The translations under genes and the position numbers were made by a program. From NCBI GenBank assembly GCA_903903765.1, contig CAIVAH010000175.1:1-7208 (forward strand): a stretch of DNA of 7,208 bases. Direction: 5' to 3'. Positions 1 through 5,836 of this stretch are shown here, piece by piece. The notes under the pieces were generated by a model. The model had not been told where the DNA came from and did no database searches. It was given only the letters and a program-made list of their open reading frames with translations. How positions within the stretch are numbered: position 1 is the first letter of the stretch; each line of letters starts with the position of its first letter. The stretch comes from an uncultured Methylococcaceae bacterium (GTDB lineage: Bacteria > Pseudomonadota > Gammaproteobacteria > Methylococcales > Methylomonadaceae).

Positions 1-928
1 CAGCCACACCCGCACTGATGTAGGTAGCAATTTCATTGATAATAACCGTAGTTAAAGTCTGAATATTGTCTTGTCCTAATGAGACTTCATTAATGTTTGC
101 AATGCCAGTTTTTAACCAGTTTTGTAACTCGATATTAGTTTTACCTGATTTTAAAGTGGCTTGCATTGAATCAATCGCTTCTGCTAATTGTCCAATTTCA
201 TCATTTCCTAATGTTGTATTTTTAGTTTCTAGATCACCACTAGAAATACGATGAGTGGTTTTAATTAAATTAATTATTCTGCCACCCGATGATTTAGTAA
301 TAGCCCATGCAAGTAAGATAGCTAATAAACAGATAAACAATATTAAGATTAACGATATCTTTATTTGTTCGTAAAAAATAGCATCGGTATCATCTCTGGC
401 TTGTTTAAATTTGTTATCTTGTTCAGTGGTTATGTTTCCAGAAGCTGTTAAGATTTCTTCAAATGATTTGTTAATCTTTTCTGAATTAGATTTTGTATCA
501 ATATCGCTATGGTTTTCAATATCTTTAATAACTTGATTGACTAATTCATTAAATTTAAAAATCTCGAACTTGAACGAATCAACTAGTTTAGTGGTGTCGT
601 GTTGAAGATTTAGCTTACTTATGGTATCAAATTCTTTTGATATTTCATCTTGTGCACTACGCACCATGTAAACCTTCGACATTTGATCATCATATGATTT
701 TGTATCGTTTAATTCCATTTCATAGAGTCGAATTTGATAAGCGGCTCGGCGTATTTTTTGGTTAATAACCACTACTGTCATGTCATTATCAATAGCAAAA
801 TTAATTTTACTATTGAGCTTATCTAAGCTATCAACAGCATTTAGCATTCCTATACCTGATAATAATATGATGATAGAAAAACTAAATATTAATTTGCTTT
901 TGATTTGGAGGTTATCAATAAAACTCAT
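1..928 (-). CDS. Membrane sensor with HAMP and start of GAF-like domain, probable (hybrid) histidine kinase, partial
   Basis: The 309 visible codons give the N-terminal part of a transmembrane signal transducer; the C-terminus lies beyond the left edge. Residues about 13-32 form a first membrane span. Residues about 33-188 are a mostly helical, polar periplasmic region of the length of a four-helix-bundle sensor domain. Residues about 190-210 are a second span. A HAMP linker follows (about 211-262) with the characteristic SSGDL (229-233) and NDEIGQL (242-248). From NWLKTGIANINE (270-281) the sequence resembles the start of the GAF domain that follows HAMP in many hybrid sensor kinases; a chemotaxis receptor would instead continue into a methylation-helix coiled coil. 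The start at 928 is supported by AGG six bases upstream (TTTAGGTAACAC then ATG). The gene is divergent from the permease operon. No kinase or receiver domain is visible, so the output type is inferred. A chemoreceptor remains the alternative. Confidence 0.75.
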   Translation of the reverse strand, partial: MSFIDNLQIKSKLIFSFSIIILLSGIGMLNAVDSLDKLNSKINFAIDNDMTVVVINQKIRRAAYQIRLYEMELNDTKSYDDQMSKVYMVRSAQDEISKEFDTISKLNLQHDTTKLVDSFKFEIFKFNELVNQVIKDIENHSDIDTKSNSEKINKSFEEILTASGNITTEQDNKFKQARDDTDAIFYEQIKISLILILFICLLAILLAWAITKSSGGRIINLIKTTHRISSGDLETKNTTLGNDEIGQLAEAIDSMQATLKSGKTNIELQNWLKTGIANINEVSLGQDNIQTLTTVIINEIATYISAGVA

Positions 929-1076
929 GTGTTACCTAAAGTGAAGGGTATAAAAACTTTTACAGGGGTAGAGATGTTTTATGAAAGGCTATAACCTAGT
1001 AAAATAATAGATAATTGGTATTAATGCAATTTAAATATAATTTGTAATTTGCTCGTATTTCATTGGTTTTAGGTAA
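929..1076. promoter_or_regulatory. Divergent intergenic region between sensor and permease operon
   Basis: This 148-bp AT-rich stretch separates two divergent start codons and must hold the promoters for both directions. I see no open reading frame, hairpin terminator or RNA gene in it. Its two ends are a perfect 9-bp inverted pair, TTACCTAAA (932-940) and TTTAGGTAA (1068-1076), which places the same TTTAGGTAA leader in front of both genes. This is probably the ribosome-binding region of each rather than an operator. Confidence 0.6.
1015..1041 (+). promoter_or_regulatory. Candidate sigma-70 promoter for the permease operon
   Basis: TATAAT at 1036-1041 is a perfect -10 hexamer. The best -35 candidate is TTGGTA at 1015-1020 (four of six matches to TTGACA) with a short 15-bp spacer. 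Transcription would begin near 1048, leaving a leader of about 30 bases before the start at 1077. In such AT-rich DNA a TATAAT can occur by chance, so this is tentative. Confidence 0.3.
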
Positions 1077-2417
1077 ATGGTTTTAAAGAAAATAAATATC
1101 CCCATGGAAAAAACACATCACTCGCTAATAAGTGATGGTGTCCATGAAAGTGAACAAACCTTGGCCATAAATAAACCTTTTTGGGTGTTCCTAGGAGGTA
1201 ATACCGGAATTGCAACCTGGTTGATTGGTGTATTGGTTGCTGGTATGAAGCTGGATTTTACAGATGCTATGTTTGTAATTTTAATGGGTAGTTTGGTGGG
1301 CAGTGCATTACCGGCATTAACAAGCGTTATTGGACCTAAAACGGGATTGTCTCAAATTGAAGCGAGTCGCTTTGCTTTGGGAGCTGCAGGAAAAAAATTA
1401 CCGGCTTTACTCAATTGGGTCAATGCAATTGGCTGGGATGTAATTAATAATGTTATATCGGCTACTGCATTTATAGTGCTATTTGCCGACTACAACATTA
1501 ACATACCTATGTGGGGCGCTTTAGCTATATTGGTCATATTACAACTGGTCATAGGCGTGTATGGTCATCATTTGATACAAAATACCGCGAAGTACACCGG
1601 GAGTTTATTAGCCGTATTTTTTATGATTATTGGTTTTGTTGCTATGAATAAAGTGGGTTTGCCAACAGCCCTAGAAACACCTTCAGGCTCTACTCATTTA
1701 GTGTCGGCATTTATTTTATTAGTTGCTTATAACTTGGGATGGGCCACTTGTACTGCGGATTATACAAGGTACTTACCCAATGCAACACCTAGTAAAATAG
1801 TATTTTTAGTTACCTTTATGGCATTGTTTTTGTCGTTAGTTCTATTGGCTTTTTTTGGTTATATGACTGCATCTGCTGTGGCTAAACAATCTCCAGAAGG
1901 CGTTATGTTGGCTTTAAAAGCATTGTCTGGGCATTTTGCACCTTTAGTTTTACTGTTAGTTTGGTTTACAGCAATTCCTGCCAATGCGTTGAATGATAAT
2001 TCTGCCGCCTACACCTTAATTTCTTTTGGGTTTAAGTTCTCACGTCCTACCTCTGCAATTTTTGGTGCTTTTATTGGTTATATTATAAGTCTGTTTGCAA
2101 GCGAATCTTTCGTGATGTTTTTTGAAGATTTTCTATTTTTATTTGCGCATTGGGTTACACCATGGGCCGCAATAGTATTAGTGCATTGGTTTACGTATGG
2201 TAAACATTCTAGGGTTACCCCTAAAGGGGTGACTGGAGGTTTTTATATTATGTTGATAGTATCGGTGATATCTATTTCTTTATTTTCGGTTAACCCTCTC
2301 TATACGGGTGTGGCTGCACAACTAATCGATGATTTAGATATTGGGCCGTATATAGGTTTTATTTTAGTGAGTTTTATTTATTTTATTTTGCTCCGATTAA
2401 GAATCATTAGAGCTTAA
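1077..2417 (+). CDS. NCS1-family nucleobase/cytosine-type permease
   Basis: This is an inner-membrane secondary transporter of the NCS1 family (Transp_cyt_pur; cytosine, purine, uracil, allantoin, hydantoin and thiamine-type permeases), normally cation-coupled symporters. The 446 residues are close to the family's usual length and contain about twelve hydrophobic spans. Family marks are WVFLGGNTGIATW (36-48) in span 1, TGLSQIEASRFALG (89-102), the tryptophan in NAIGWDVINN (116-125), and the signature ADYTRYLP (227-234). AIPANALNDNSAAY (299-312) lies where the family has its substrate-contacting asparagine. I cannot assign a substrate. No pyrimidine or purine catabolic gene is adjacent, and the only close partner is the exchanger nine bases downstream. 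The start at 1077 has AGG only three bases away, which is tight. ATG at 1104 (residue 10) is an alternative but has no good ribosome-binding site. Both starts leave the first span intact. Confidence 0.85.
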   Translation: MVLKKINIPMEKTHHSLISDGVHESEQTLAINKPFWVFLGGNTGIATWLIGVLVAGMKLDFTDAMFVILMGSLVGSALPALTSVIGPKTGLSQIEASRFALGAAGKKLPALLNWVNAIGWDVINNVISATAFIVLFADYNINIPMWGALAILVILQLVIGVYGHHLIQNTAKYTGSLLAVFFMIIGFVAMNKVGLPTALETPSGSTHLVSAFILLVAYNLGWATCTADYTRYLPNATPSKIVFLVTFMALFLSLVLLAFFGYMTASAVAKQSPEGVMLALKALSGHFAPLVLLLVWFTAIPANALNDNSAAYTLISFGFKFSRPTSAIFGAFIGYIISLFASESFVMFFEDFLFLFAHWVTPWAAIVLVHWFTYGKHSRVTPKGVTGGFYIMLIVSVISISLFSVNPLYTGVAAQLIDDLDIGPYIGFILVSFIYFILLRLRIIRA

Positions 2418-2420
2418 TTT

Positions 2421-2424
2421 GGAG
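2421..2424 (+). promoter_or_regulatory. Ribosome binding site deciding the exchanger start
   Basis: GGAG lies in the nine-base gap after the permease stop. It is only two bases from the first ATG (2427) but five bases from the in-frame second ATG (2430), so the protein more probably begins at the second methionine. Confidence 0.5.
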
Positions 2425-2426
2425 AT

Positions 2427-3470
2427 ATGATGAGTTTTAAATGGTTATTTATTTGTGTTCCGTTGGGGATTGGACTAGATTATTTGCATGTCAATGATCT
2501 TATCGTTTTTATTATTTCTGCTTTAGCTATTATTCCACTTGCTAATTTAATGGGTGATGCAACCGAAGAAATGAGCCATTCTCTAGGTGCTGCAAAAGGT
2601 GGTTTGCTTAACTCAACAATGGGTACTGTACCCGATTTAATTATCGGTTTTTTCGCTTTGCAACATGGCTTAATTGAGATGGTAAAGGCATCAATTACGG
2701 GTGCAATTATTGGTAATCTGCTATTCGGTCTGGGCTTGTCAATATTTGTAGGTGGAGTAAAAAACAAAACCCAATTACATTTTGATCGCGGTGTTACTCA
2801 TATTTATAGTAGTTTGTTGCTATTAACGACCTTTGGATTAATTATTCCGGCTGTATTTGAGCATAGTGTGGAATCGGATATAGAAATCAGTTTAAACATA
2901 TCTATTATTCTACTGTTGATTTATATGAGCAGTGTCGTGTTTACCTTTTCTAATAGTAAGCCAACTGATCACCTTGAAATAAACACCACGTTACAACATG
3001 AGGTAAAAAGTCGAGTTAATTTTAGACCTGTTATAGCGTTAATAGTCGCGGGTATAGGTTTAGCTTTTATGAGTGAAATTATGACGGATGCTATAGGGCC
3101 AACCGCTAATGTGTTGGGTTTGACCCCTATTTTTGCAGGTGTGTTTTTATTAGCGCCCATCGGTATGGTTTCTGAATTAATAAATACGGTGCGATTTTCA
3201 CGTCAAAATAAATTTGATATTTCACTCGCCTTAACCTTGGGATCTAGTACTCAAATCGGTTTGTTAGTTGCGCCTTTATTGGTATTCATGGGGTTGGCAA
3301 TAGGCCAGAATATGGATTTACTGTTTTCTAAGTTTGAAGTAATTGCCATAATATTATCAGTAGCCGCAGTTAATCATATCTTACATTTAGGGGCGGTAAG
3401 TTGGGTTTCAGGGCCTAAATTGATTGGTATCTATTTGATGCTAGGTATCGCCTTTTTTAATATTCCCTAA
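2427..3470 (+). CDS. CAX-like cation antiporter (CaCA superfamily) with divergent ion-binding motifs
   Basis: This is an integral membrane exchanger of the Ca2+:cation antiporter superfamily, nearest in pattern to the CAX Ca2+/H+ branch. The 347 residues have about ten to eleven hydrophobic spans in two halves. The first alpha repeat covers residues 43-103 (GDATEEMSHSLG, then GGLLNSTMGTVPDLI at 58-72 and VKASITGAIIGNLL at 86-99). The second covers about 236-288 (APIGMVSELINTV at 243-255, LALTLGSSTQIGLLVAPLLV at 267-286). A polar stretch at about 176-198 separates the halves. CAX proteins usually read GNAPE and GNAAEH in these repeats. Here they are GTVPD and GMVSEL: the first acidic ligand is Asp70, Glu250 is kept, and both Asn and the His are replaced. 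Function as a cation exchanger is likely, but calcium as the ion is uncertain. The gene follows the permease by nine bases, so the two are almost certainly co-transcribed. Confidence 0.82.
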   Translation: MMSFKWLFICVPLGIGLDYLHVNDLIVFIISALAIIPLANLMGDATEEMSHSLGAAKGGLLNSTMGTVPDLIIGFFALQHGLIEMVKASITGAIIGNLLFGLGLSIFVGGVKNKTQLHFDRGVTHIYSSLLLLTTFGLIIPAVFEHSVESDIEISLNISIILLLIYMSSVVFTFSNSKPTDHLEINTTLQHEVKSRVNFRPVIALIVAGIGLAFMSEIMTDAIGPTANVLGLTPIFAGVFLLAPIGMVSELINTVRFSRQNKFDISLALTLGSSTQIGLLVAPLLVFMGLAIGQNMDLLFSKFEVIAIILSVAAVNHILHLGAVSWVSGPKLIGIYLMLGIAFFNIP

Positions 3471-3495
3471 AGTATTCTTCATATAGGCAATAAAA

Positions 3496-3810
3496 ATGAA
3501 ATTAATTCACATCACAAGATTTATCAGTAGCGTTTCTTTATTATTAATCCCGTATATAAACTCATTAGCTGATAATTCCGGAGCGGATCCTTACGCTTTA
3601 CCCAAAGATAAATCGGCTGAGGAGATTTGTTTAAAAGCCGCACTTAAAGCCCATCCAGGTCAGGTCTTTTCATTTAAACTCTATAACGAAAGCAACAACT
3701 TTCATTATCAATATGAGATCAATGATAAAGATAAAAATTGGTTGGTAGTTTGTGATGGTGCTACAAAACGCATTATTAAAGATGAATCAGAAGATTCACT
3801 TACTAAATAA
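3496..3810 (+). CDS. Small secreted PepSY-like protein
   Basis: The 104-residue product begins with a Sec signal peptide: Lys2 and Arg8, a hydrophobic core at about 9-20, and a likely cleavage after SLA (residue 25). The mature part of about 79 residues resembles a single PepSY domain. It has an N-terminal helix EEICLKAALKAHPG (42-55), strands VFSFKLYNES and FHYQYEIND (57-77), and a final WLVVCDGATKRIIKDE (82-97) that matches the usual 'EVxVDAxTGxVI' ending. PepSY domains are periplasmic or surface modules thought to bind or inhibit other proteins; no partner is evident here. Two cysteines (45 and 86) lie in the helix and in the last strand and could form a disulfide. TAGG eight bases upstream supports the start. 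It sits 25 bases after the exchanger and 26 bases before the next small gene. The domain assignment is by pattern only. Confidence 0.68.
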   Translation: MKLIHITRFISSVSLLLIPYINSLADNSGADPYALPKDKSAEEICLKAALKAHPGQVFSFKLYNESNNFHYQYEINDKDKNWLVVCDGATKRIIKDESEDSLTK

Positions 3811-3836
3811 TAAATTTCACTGAGCGAGGTATCTGG

Positions 3837-3923
3837 ATGGATATTGTCTATATTTTAGTCACTTTAGCATTTTTTGGATTAACGACATTGTTAGTTGTTG
3901 CTTTTGAAGCGTTAAGGAATTAA
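3837..3923 (+). CDS. 28-residue single-span membrane peptide upstream of kdpF
   Basis: ATG at 3837 opens a 28-codon frame ending in TAA at 3921-3923. The peptide starts MDIVYILVTLAFFGLTT, has one hydrophobic span (about residues 3-23) and ends in a short polar tail, FEALRN. GAGG seven bases upstream (3826-3829) is a good ribosome-binding site, and kdpF starts two bases after the stop, so translation is plausible and coupled. Small proteins of this pattern (aromatic FF in the middle, glutamate and leucine near the end) are found just ahead of kdpF in other bacteria as far as I recall. No function is established to my knowledge. A role as an accessory Kdp subunit is inference from position and size. 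Confidence 0.7.
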   Translation: MDIVYILVTLAFFGLTTLLVVAFEALRN

Positions 3924-3925
3924 GA

Positions 3926-4015
3926 ATGAATTGGATTTATTTATTAAGCGGCGGCCTGACTCTAGGCGTATTTGTATATTTACTTGTGGCTTTGTTTTAT
4001 CCGGAGAAGTTTTGA
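3926..4015 (+). CDS. kdpF: K+-transporting ATPase small subunit KdpF
   Basis: KdpF is the small single-span subunit of the KdpFABC K+ pump; in E. coli it lies at the KdpA surface and stabilises the complex. The 29-residue product is the usual size and has the family pattern: MNWIYLLSGG at the start, a hydrophobic span over about residues 4-24, and the PEKF ending. AAGGA (3914-3918) lies seven bases upstream, inside the end of the preceding small gene. The stop TGA (4013-4015) shares one base with the kdpA start codon (TGATG), so translation of the two is coupled. The gene is intact. Confidence 0.93.
   Translation: MNWIYLLSGGLTLGVFVYLLVALFYPEKF
4003..4006 (+). promoter_or_regulatory. Ribosome binding site setting the kdpA start
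   Basis: GGAG inside the last codons of kdpF lies eight bases before ATG 4015. It supports this start over the in-frame ATG at 3931, whose extra 28 codons overlap kdpF and encode a charged sequence unlike any KdpA N-terminus. Confidence 0.7.
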
Positions 4016-4791
4016 TGAATGCTCAAGGAACTCTTCAAATTGTGATTTATTTATTAGTGCTCCTCGCGTTAGTTAAGCCTTTAGGTTTATATATGGCTAG
4101 AGTGTATCAAAATGAATCAGTAGTGCTTAATCGATACTTTGTTGGCTTTGAAAATTTTGTATATCGTTTAAGTGGCATTAAAACAGATCAGGATATGCGT
4201 TGGACTCAATACACATTAGCGGTGTTGGTTTTTAATTTATTTGGTTTACTGGTTGTGTATGGGCTACAACGTTTTCAAGATGTATTGCCTTTTAATCCTC
4301 AAGCATTTCCTCCAATAAGTCCTGATTCCGCTTTTAATTCTGCGGTTAGTTTTGCGACCAATACTAATTGGCAAGGTTATAGTGGCGAAACAACGATGAG
4401 TTATTTAACGCAGATGTTAGGTTTGTGTGTACAAAACTTTGTTTCTGCAGCTAGCGGTATGGCAGTTTTGGTCGCATTAATTAGAGCGTTTAAACGTCGA
4501 AACTGTCAAGGAATTGGTAACTTTTGGGTAGATATGACGCGGACAGTTTTATATATTTTAATGCCTTTGTCTTTAATATTTGCGTTGGTATTAGTAAGTC
4601 AAGGCGTTGTGCAGACAATTAAACCGTATGCCACCGTCAACTTAGTAGAAACAGTTAGTTATGAAGCGCCTAAGTTAGATGAAATGGGAAAAGCGCTTGT
4701 GGATACTCAGGGTAAACCTGTGACCGAAACCGTTAAAAATTCTCAGCAAACTTTGGCAGTTGGGCCCGCTGCTTCTCAGATTGCTATATAG
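4015..4791 (+). CDS. kdpA: KdpA N-terminal segment up to the amber stop
   Basis: This is the product expected if TAG terminates: 258 residues with the N-terminal spans, including VIYLLVLLALVKPLGLYMA (10-28), and the first filter motif only (TNTNWQGYSGE, 115-125). It ends in the periplasmic loop just before the second filter. Three of the four pore repeats are missing, so on its own it should not form a K+ pathway. Confidence 0.6.
   Translation: MNAQGTLQIVIYLLVLLALVKPLGLYMARVYQNESVVLNRYFVGFENFVYRLSGIKTDQDMRWTQYTLAVLVFNLFGLLVVYGLQRFQDVLPFNPQAFPPISPDSAFNSAVSFATNTNWQGYSGETTMSYLTQMLGLCVQNFVSAASGMAVLVALIRAFKRRNCQGIGNFWVDMTRTVLYILMPLSLIFALVLVSQGVVQTIKPYATVNLVETVSYEAPKLDEMGKALVDTQGKPVTETVKNSQQTLAVGPAASQIAI
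4789..4791 (+). other. In-frame amber codon inside kdpA
   Basis: The context is ATT GCT ATA TAG CAT TTG GGT. The bases after the stop (CAT TTG) partly resemble the CAR-YYA pattern known from readthrough sites of tobacco mosaic virus type, but the match is incomplete and could be chance. The flanking codons on both sides are fully conserved KdpA sequence in the same frame. Confidence 0.9.
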
Positions 4792-4794
4792 CAT

Positions 4795-5823
4795 TTGGGT
4801 ACGAATGGTGGCGGTTTTTTTAATGTTAATTCTGCACATCCGTATGAAAATCCTACACCTTTTACTAACTTTTTGGAGTTATTGGCGATTTTGTTAATCC
4901 CTGCTGCACTTTGTTATACCTTTGGCTATATGGTGGGTGACACGCGTCAAGGGTGGGTTATTTTAGCCGCAATGTCATTAATTTTGGTGGTATTGATATG
5001 GGTTACTGTTTCCGCTGAACAAAAAGGCAATCCTGCTTTTGTTTCTTTAGGGATTGATCAAGTAAACAATGCTCAGCAAGCCGGTGGCAATATGGAAGGT
5101 AAAGAAATCCGTTTTGGTATTGTCAATTCTGCTTTATGGGCGGTGGTCACCACAGCGGCGTCAAATGGTTCAGTCAATGCAATGCATGATTCGTTTACGC
5201 CCATTGGTGGCATGGTGCCCATGTGGTTAATGCAATTAGGTGAAGTAATATTTGGTGGAGTCGGTTCTGGTTTGTACGGCATGATTGTATTTGCAATTGT
5301 TGCGGTATTTTTAGCCGGTTTAATGATTGGGCGTACCCCAGAATATTTAGGAAAAAAAATAGAAGCGTTTGAAATGAAAATGGCGGCTATTATCATTTTA
5401 GTACCCCCTTTAATTGTATTGGGTGGAACGGCTATTTCGTTGATGCTAGCTTTAGGAAAAGCCTCGATTTTTAATCCTGGTGCGCATGGTTTTAGTGAAG
5501 TGCTCTATGCTTGGTCTTCAGCGGGAAATAATAATGGTAGTGCTTTTGGTGGTTTATCTGCAAACGTGCCTTTTTATAATCTTTCTTTAGGTTTGGCTAT
5601 GTTGTTATCTCGATATTGGTTAATGGTACCGGTTTTGGCCATTGCTGGTGCATTAGCCGCAAAGAAAACGATTCCAGTCAGTGCTGGAACCTTACCCACG
5701 CATACGCCACTTTTTACATTGCTCTTGATTATTACTGTACTCATGGTGGGGGCCTTAACTTTTGTGCCTGCCTTGGCATTAGGCCCAATTGTTGAGCATT
5801 TACAAATGATCAGCCAACATTAA
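4795..5823 (+). CDS. kdpA: KdpA C-terminal segment after the amber stop
   Basis: This segment holds filter motifs two to four, the conserved [12 protein letters not shown] (residues 439-450 in full-length numbering) and the normal end of the protein. Independent translation would need reinitiation at TTG 4795, the first in-frame near-start codon. The bases before it (CAGATTGCTATATAGCAT) contain no Shine-Dalgarno sequence, so only inefficient reinitiation after the adjacent TAG is imaginable. It is best read as the remainder of the interrupted gene. Confidence 0.5.
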   Translation: MGTNGGGFFNVNSAHPYENPTPFTNFLELLAILLIPAALCYTFGYMVGDTRQGWVILAAMSLILVVLIWVTVSAEQKGNPAFVSLGIDQVNNAQQAGGNMEGKEIRFGIVNSALWAVVTTAASNGSVNAMHDSFTPIGGMVPMWLMQLGEVIFGGVGSGLYGMIVFAIVAVFLAGLMIGRTPEYLGKKIEAFEMKMAAIIILVPPLIVLGGTAISLMLALGKASIFNPGAHGFSEVLYAWSSAGNNNGSAFGGLSANVPFYNLSLGLAMLLSRYWLMVPVLAIAGALAAKKTIPVSAGTLPTHTPLFTLLLIITVLMVGALTFVPALALGPIVEHLQMISQH

Positions 5824-5836
5824 GACGAGATAGGTA

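Larger units (their letters stand above)
4015..5823 (+). pseudogene. kdpA: kdpA, K+-binding/translocating subunit, interrupted by an in-frame amber codon
   Basis: KdpA is the ten-span inner-membrane subunit that selects and conducts K+ in the KdpFABC ATPase. The whole gene is present in one frame (601 sense codons) with a TAG at 4789-4791 (codon 259). Around it the protein reads GPAASQIAI, stop, [11 protein letters not shown], where other KdpA proteins run straight through, usually with a lysine at the stop position as I recall. A single A-to-T change of AAG would create it. All four selectivity-filter regions are present: TNTNWQ (115-120), GTNGGG (262-267), [10 protein letters not shown] (383-392) and [10 protein letters not shown] (502-511). 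The C-terminus [12 protein letters not shown] is typical. The protein is longer than the 557-residue E. coli KdpA, partly through a polar segment at about 205-247. With no frameshift and no other decay, the lesion is recent, a sequence error, or suppressed. Other stops in the window are TAA or TGA, so TAG usage elsewhere is not informative. Confidence 0.85.

Noticed and set aside
66..254. Plus-strand open frame of 62 codons
   Set aside because: It lies antisense to the HAMP and GAF-like coding region of the sensor gene, which has clear domain motifs.
1..928. Straightforward call as a methyl-accepting chemotaxis protein
   Set aside because: The sequence after HAMP resembles a GAF entry rather than the methylation-helix coiled coil, and no signalling hairpin is visible in the window.
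2480..2767. Minus-strand open frame of 95 codons inside the exchanger gene
   Set aside because: It is a shadow of a strongly conserved plus-strand gene, with no family resemblance or start signal of its own. The same holds for the minus-strand frames at 2969-3160, 5073-5396, 6487-6669 and 6880-7071.
3750..3778. Possible kdp promoter inside the PepSY-like gene (TTGTGA, 17-bp spacer, TTATTA)
   Set aside because: The -10 match is poor and such hexamers are expected by chance in AT-rich DNA. I also saw no sequence resembling the E. coli KdpE site nearby.
3471..3836. Rho-independent terminator between the exchanger and kdpF
   Set aside because: Neither the gap at 3471-3495 nor that at 3811-3836 holds a GC-rich hairpin followed by a T-run.
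3931..4014. Upstream in-frame extension of kdpA starting at ATG 3931
   Set aside because: It overlaps kdpF completely, encodes a charged sequence unlike KdpA, and lacks a well-placed ribosome-binding site, whereas ATG 4015 has GGAG eight bases away.
4789..4791. Genome-wide reassignment of TAG to an amino acid
   Set aside because: No other in-frame TAG occurs in the remaining genes of the window, and this single case has simpler explanations (mutation or sequence error).
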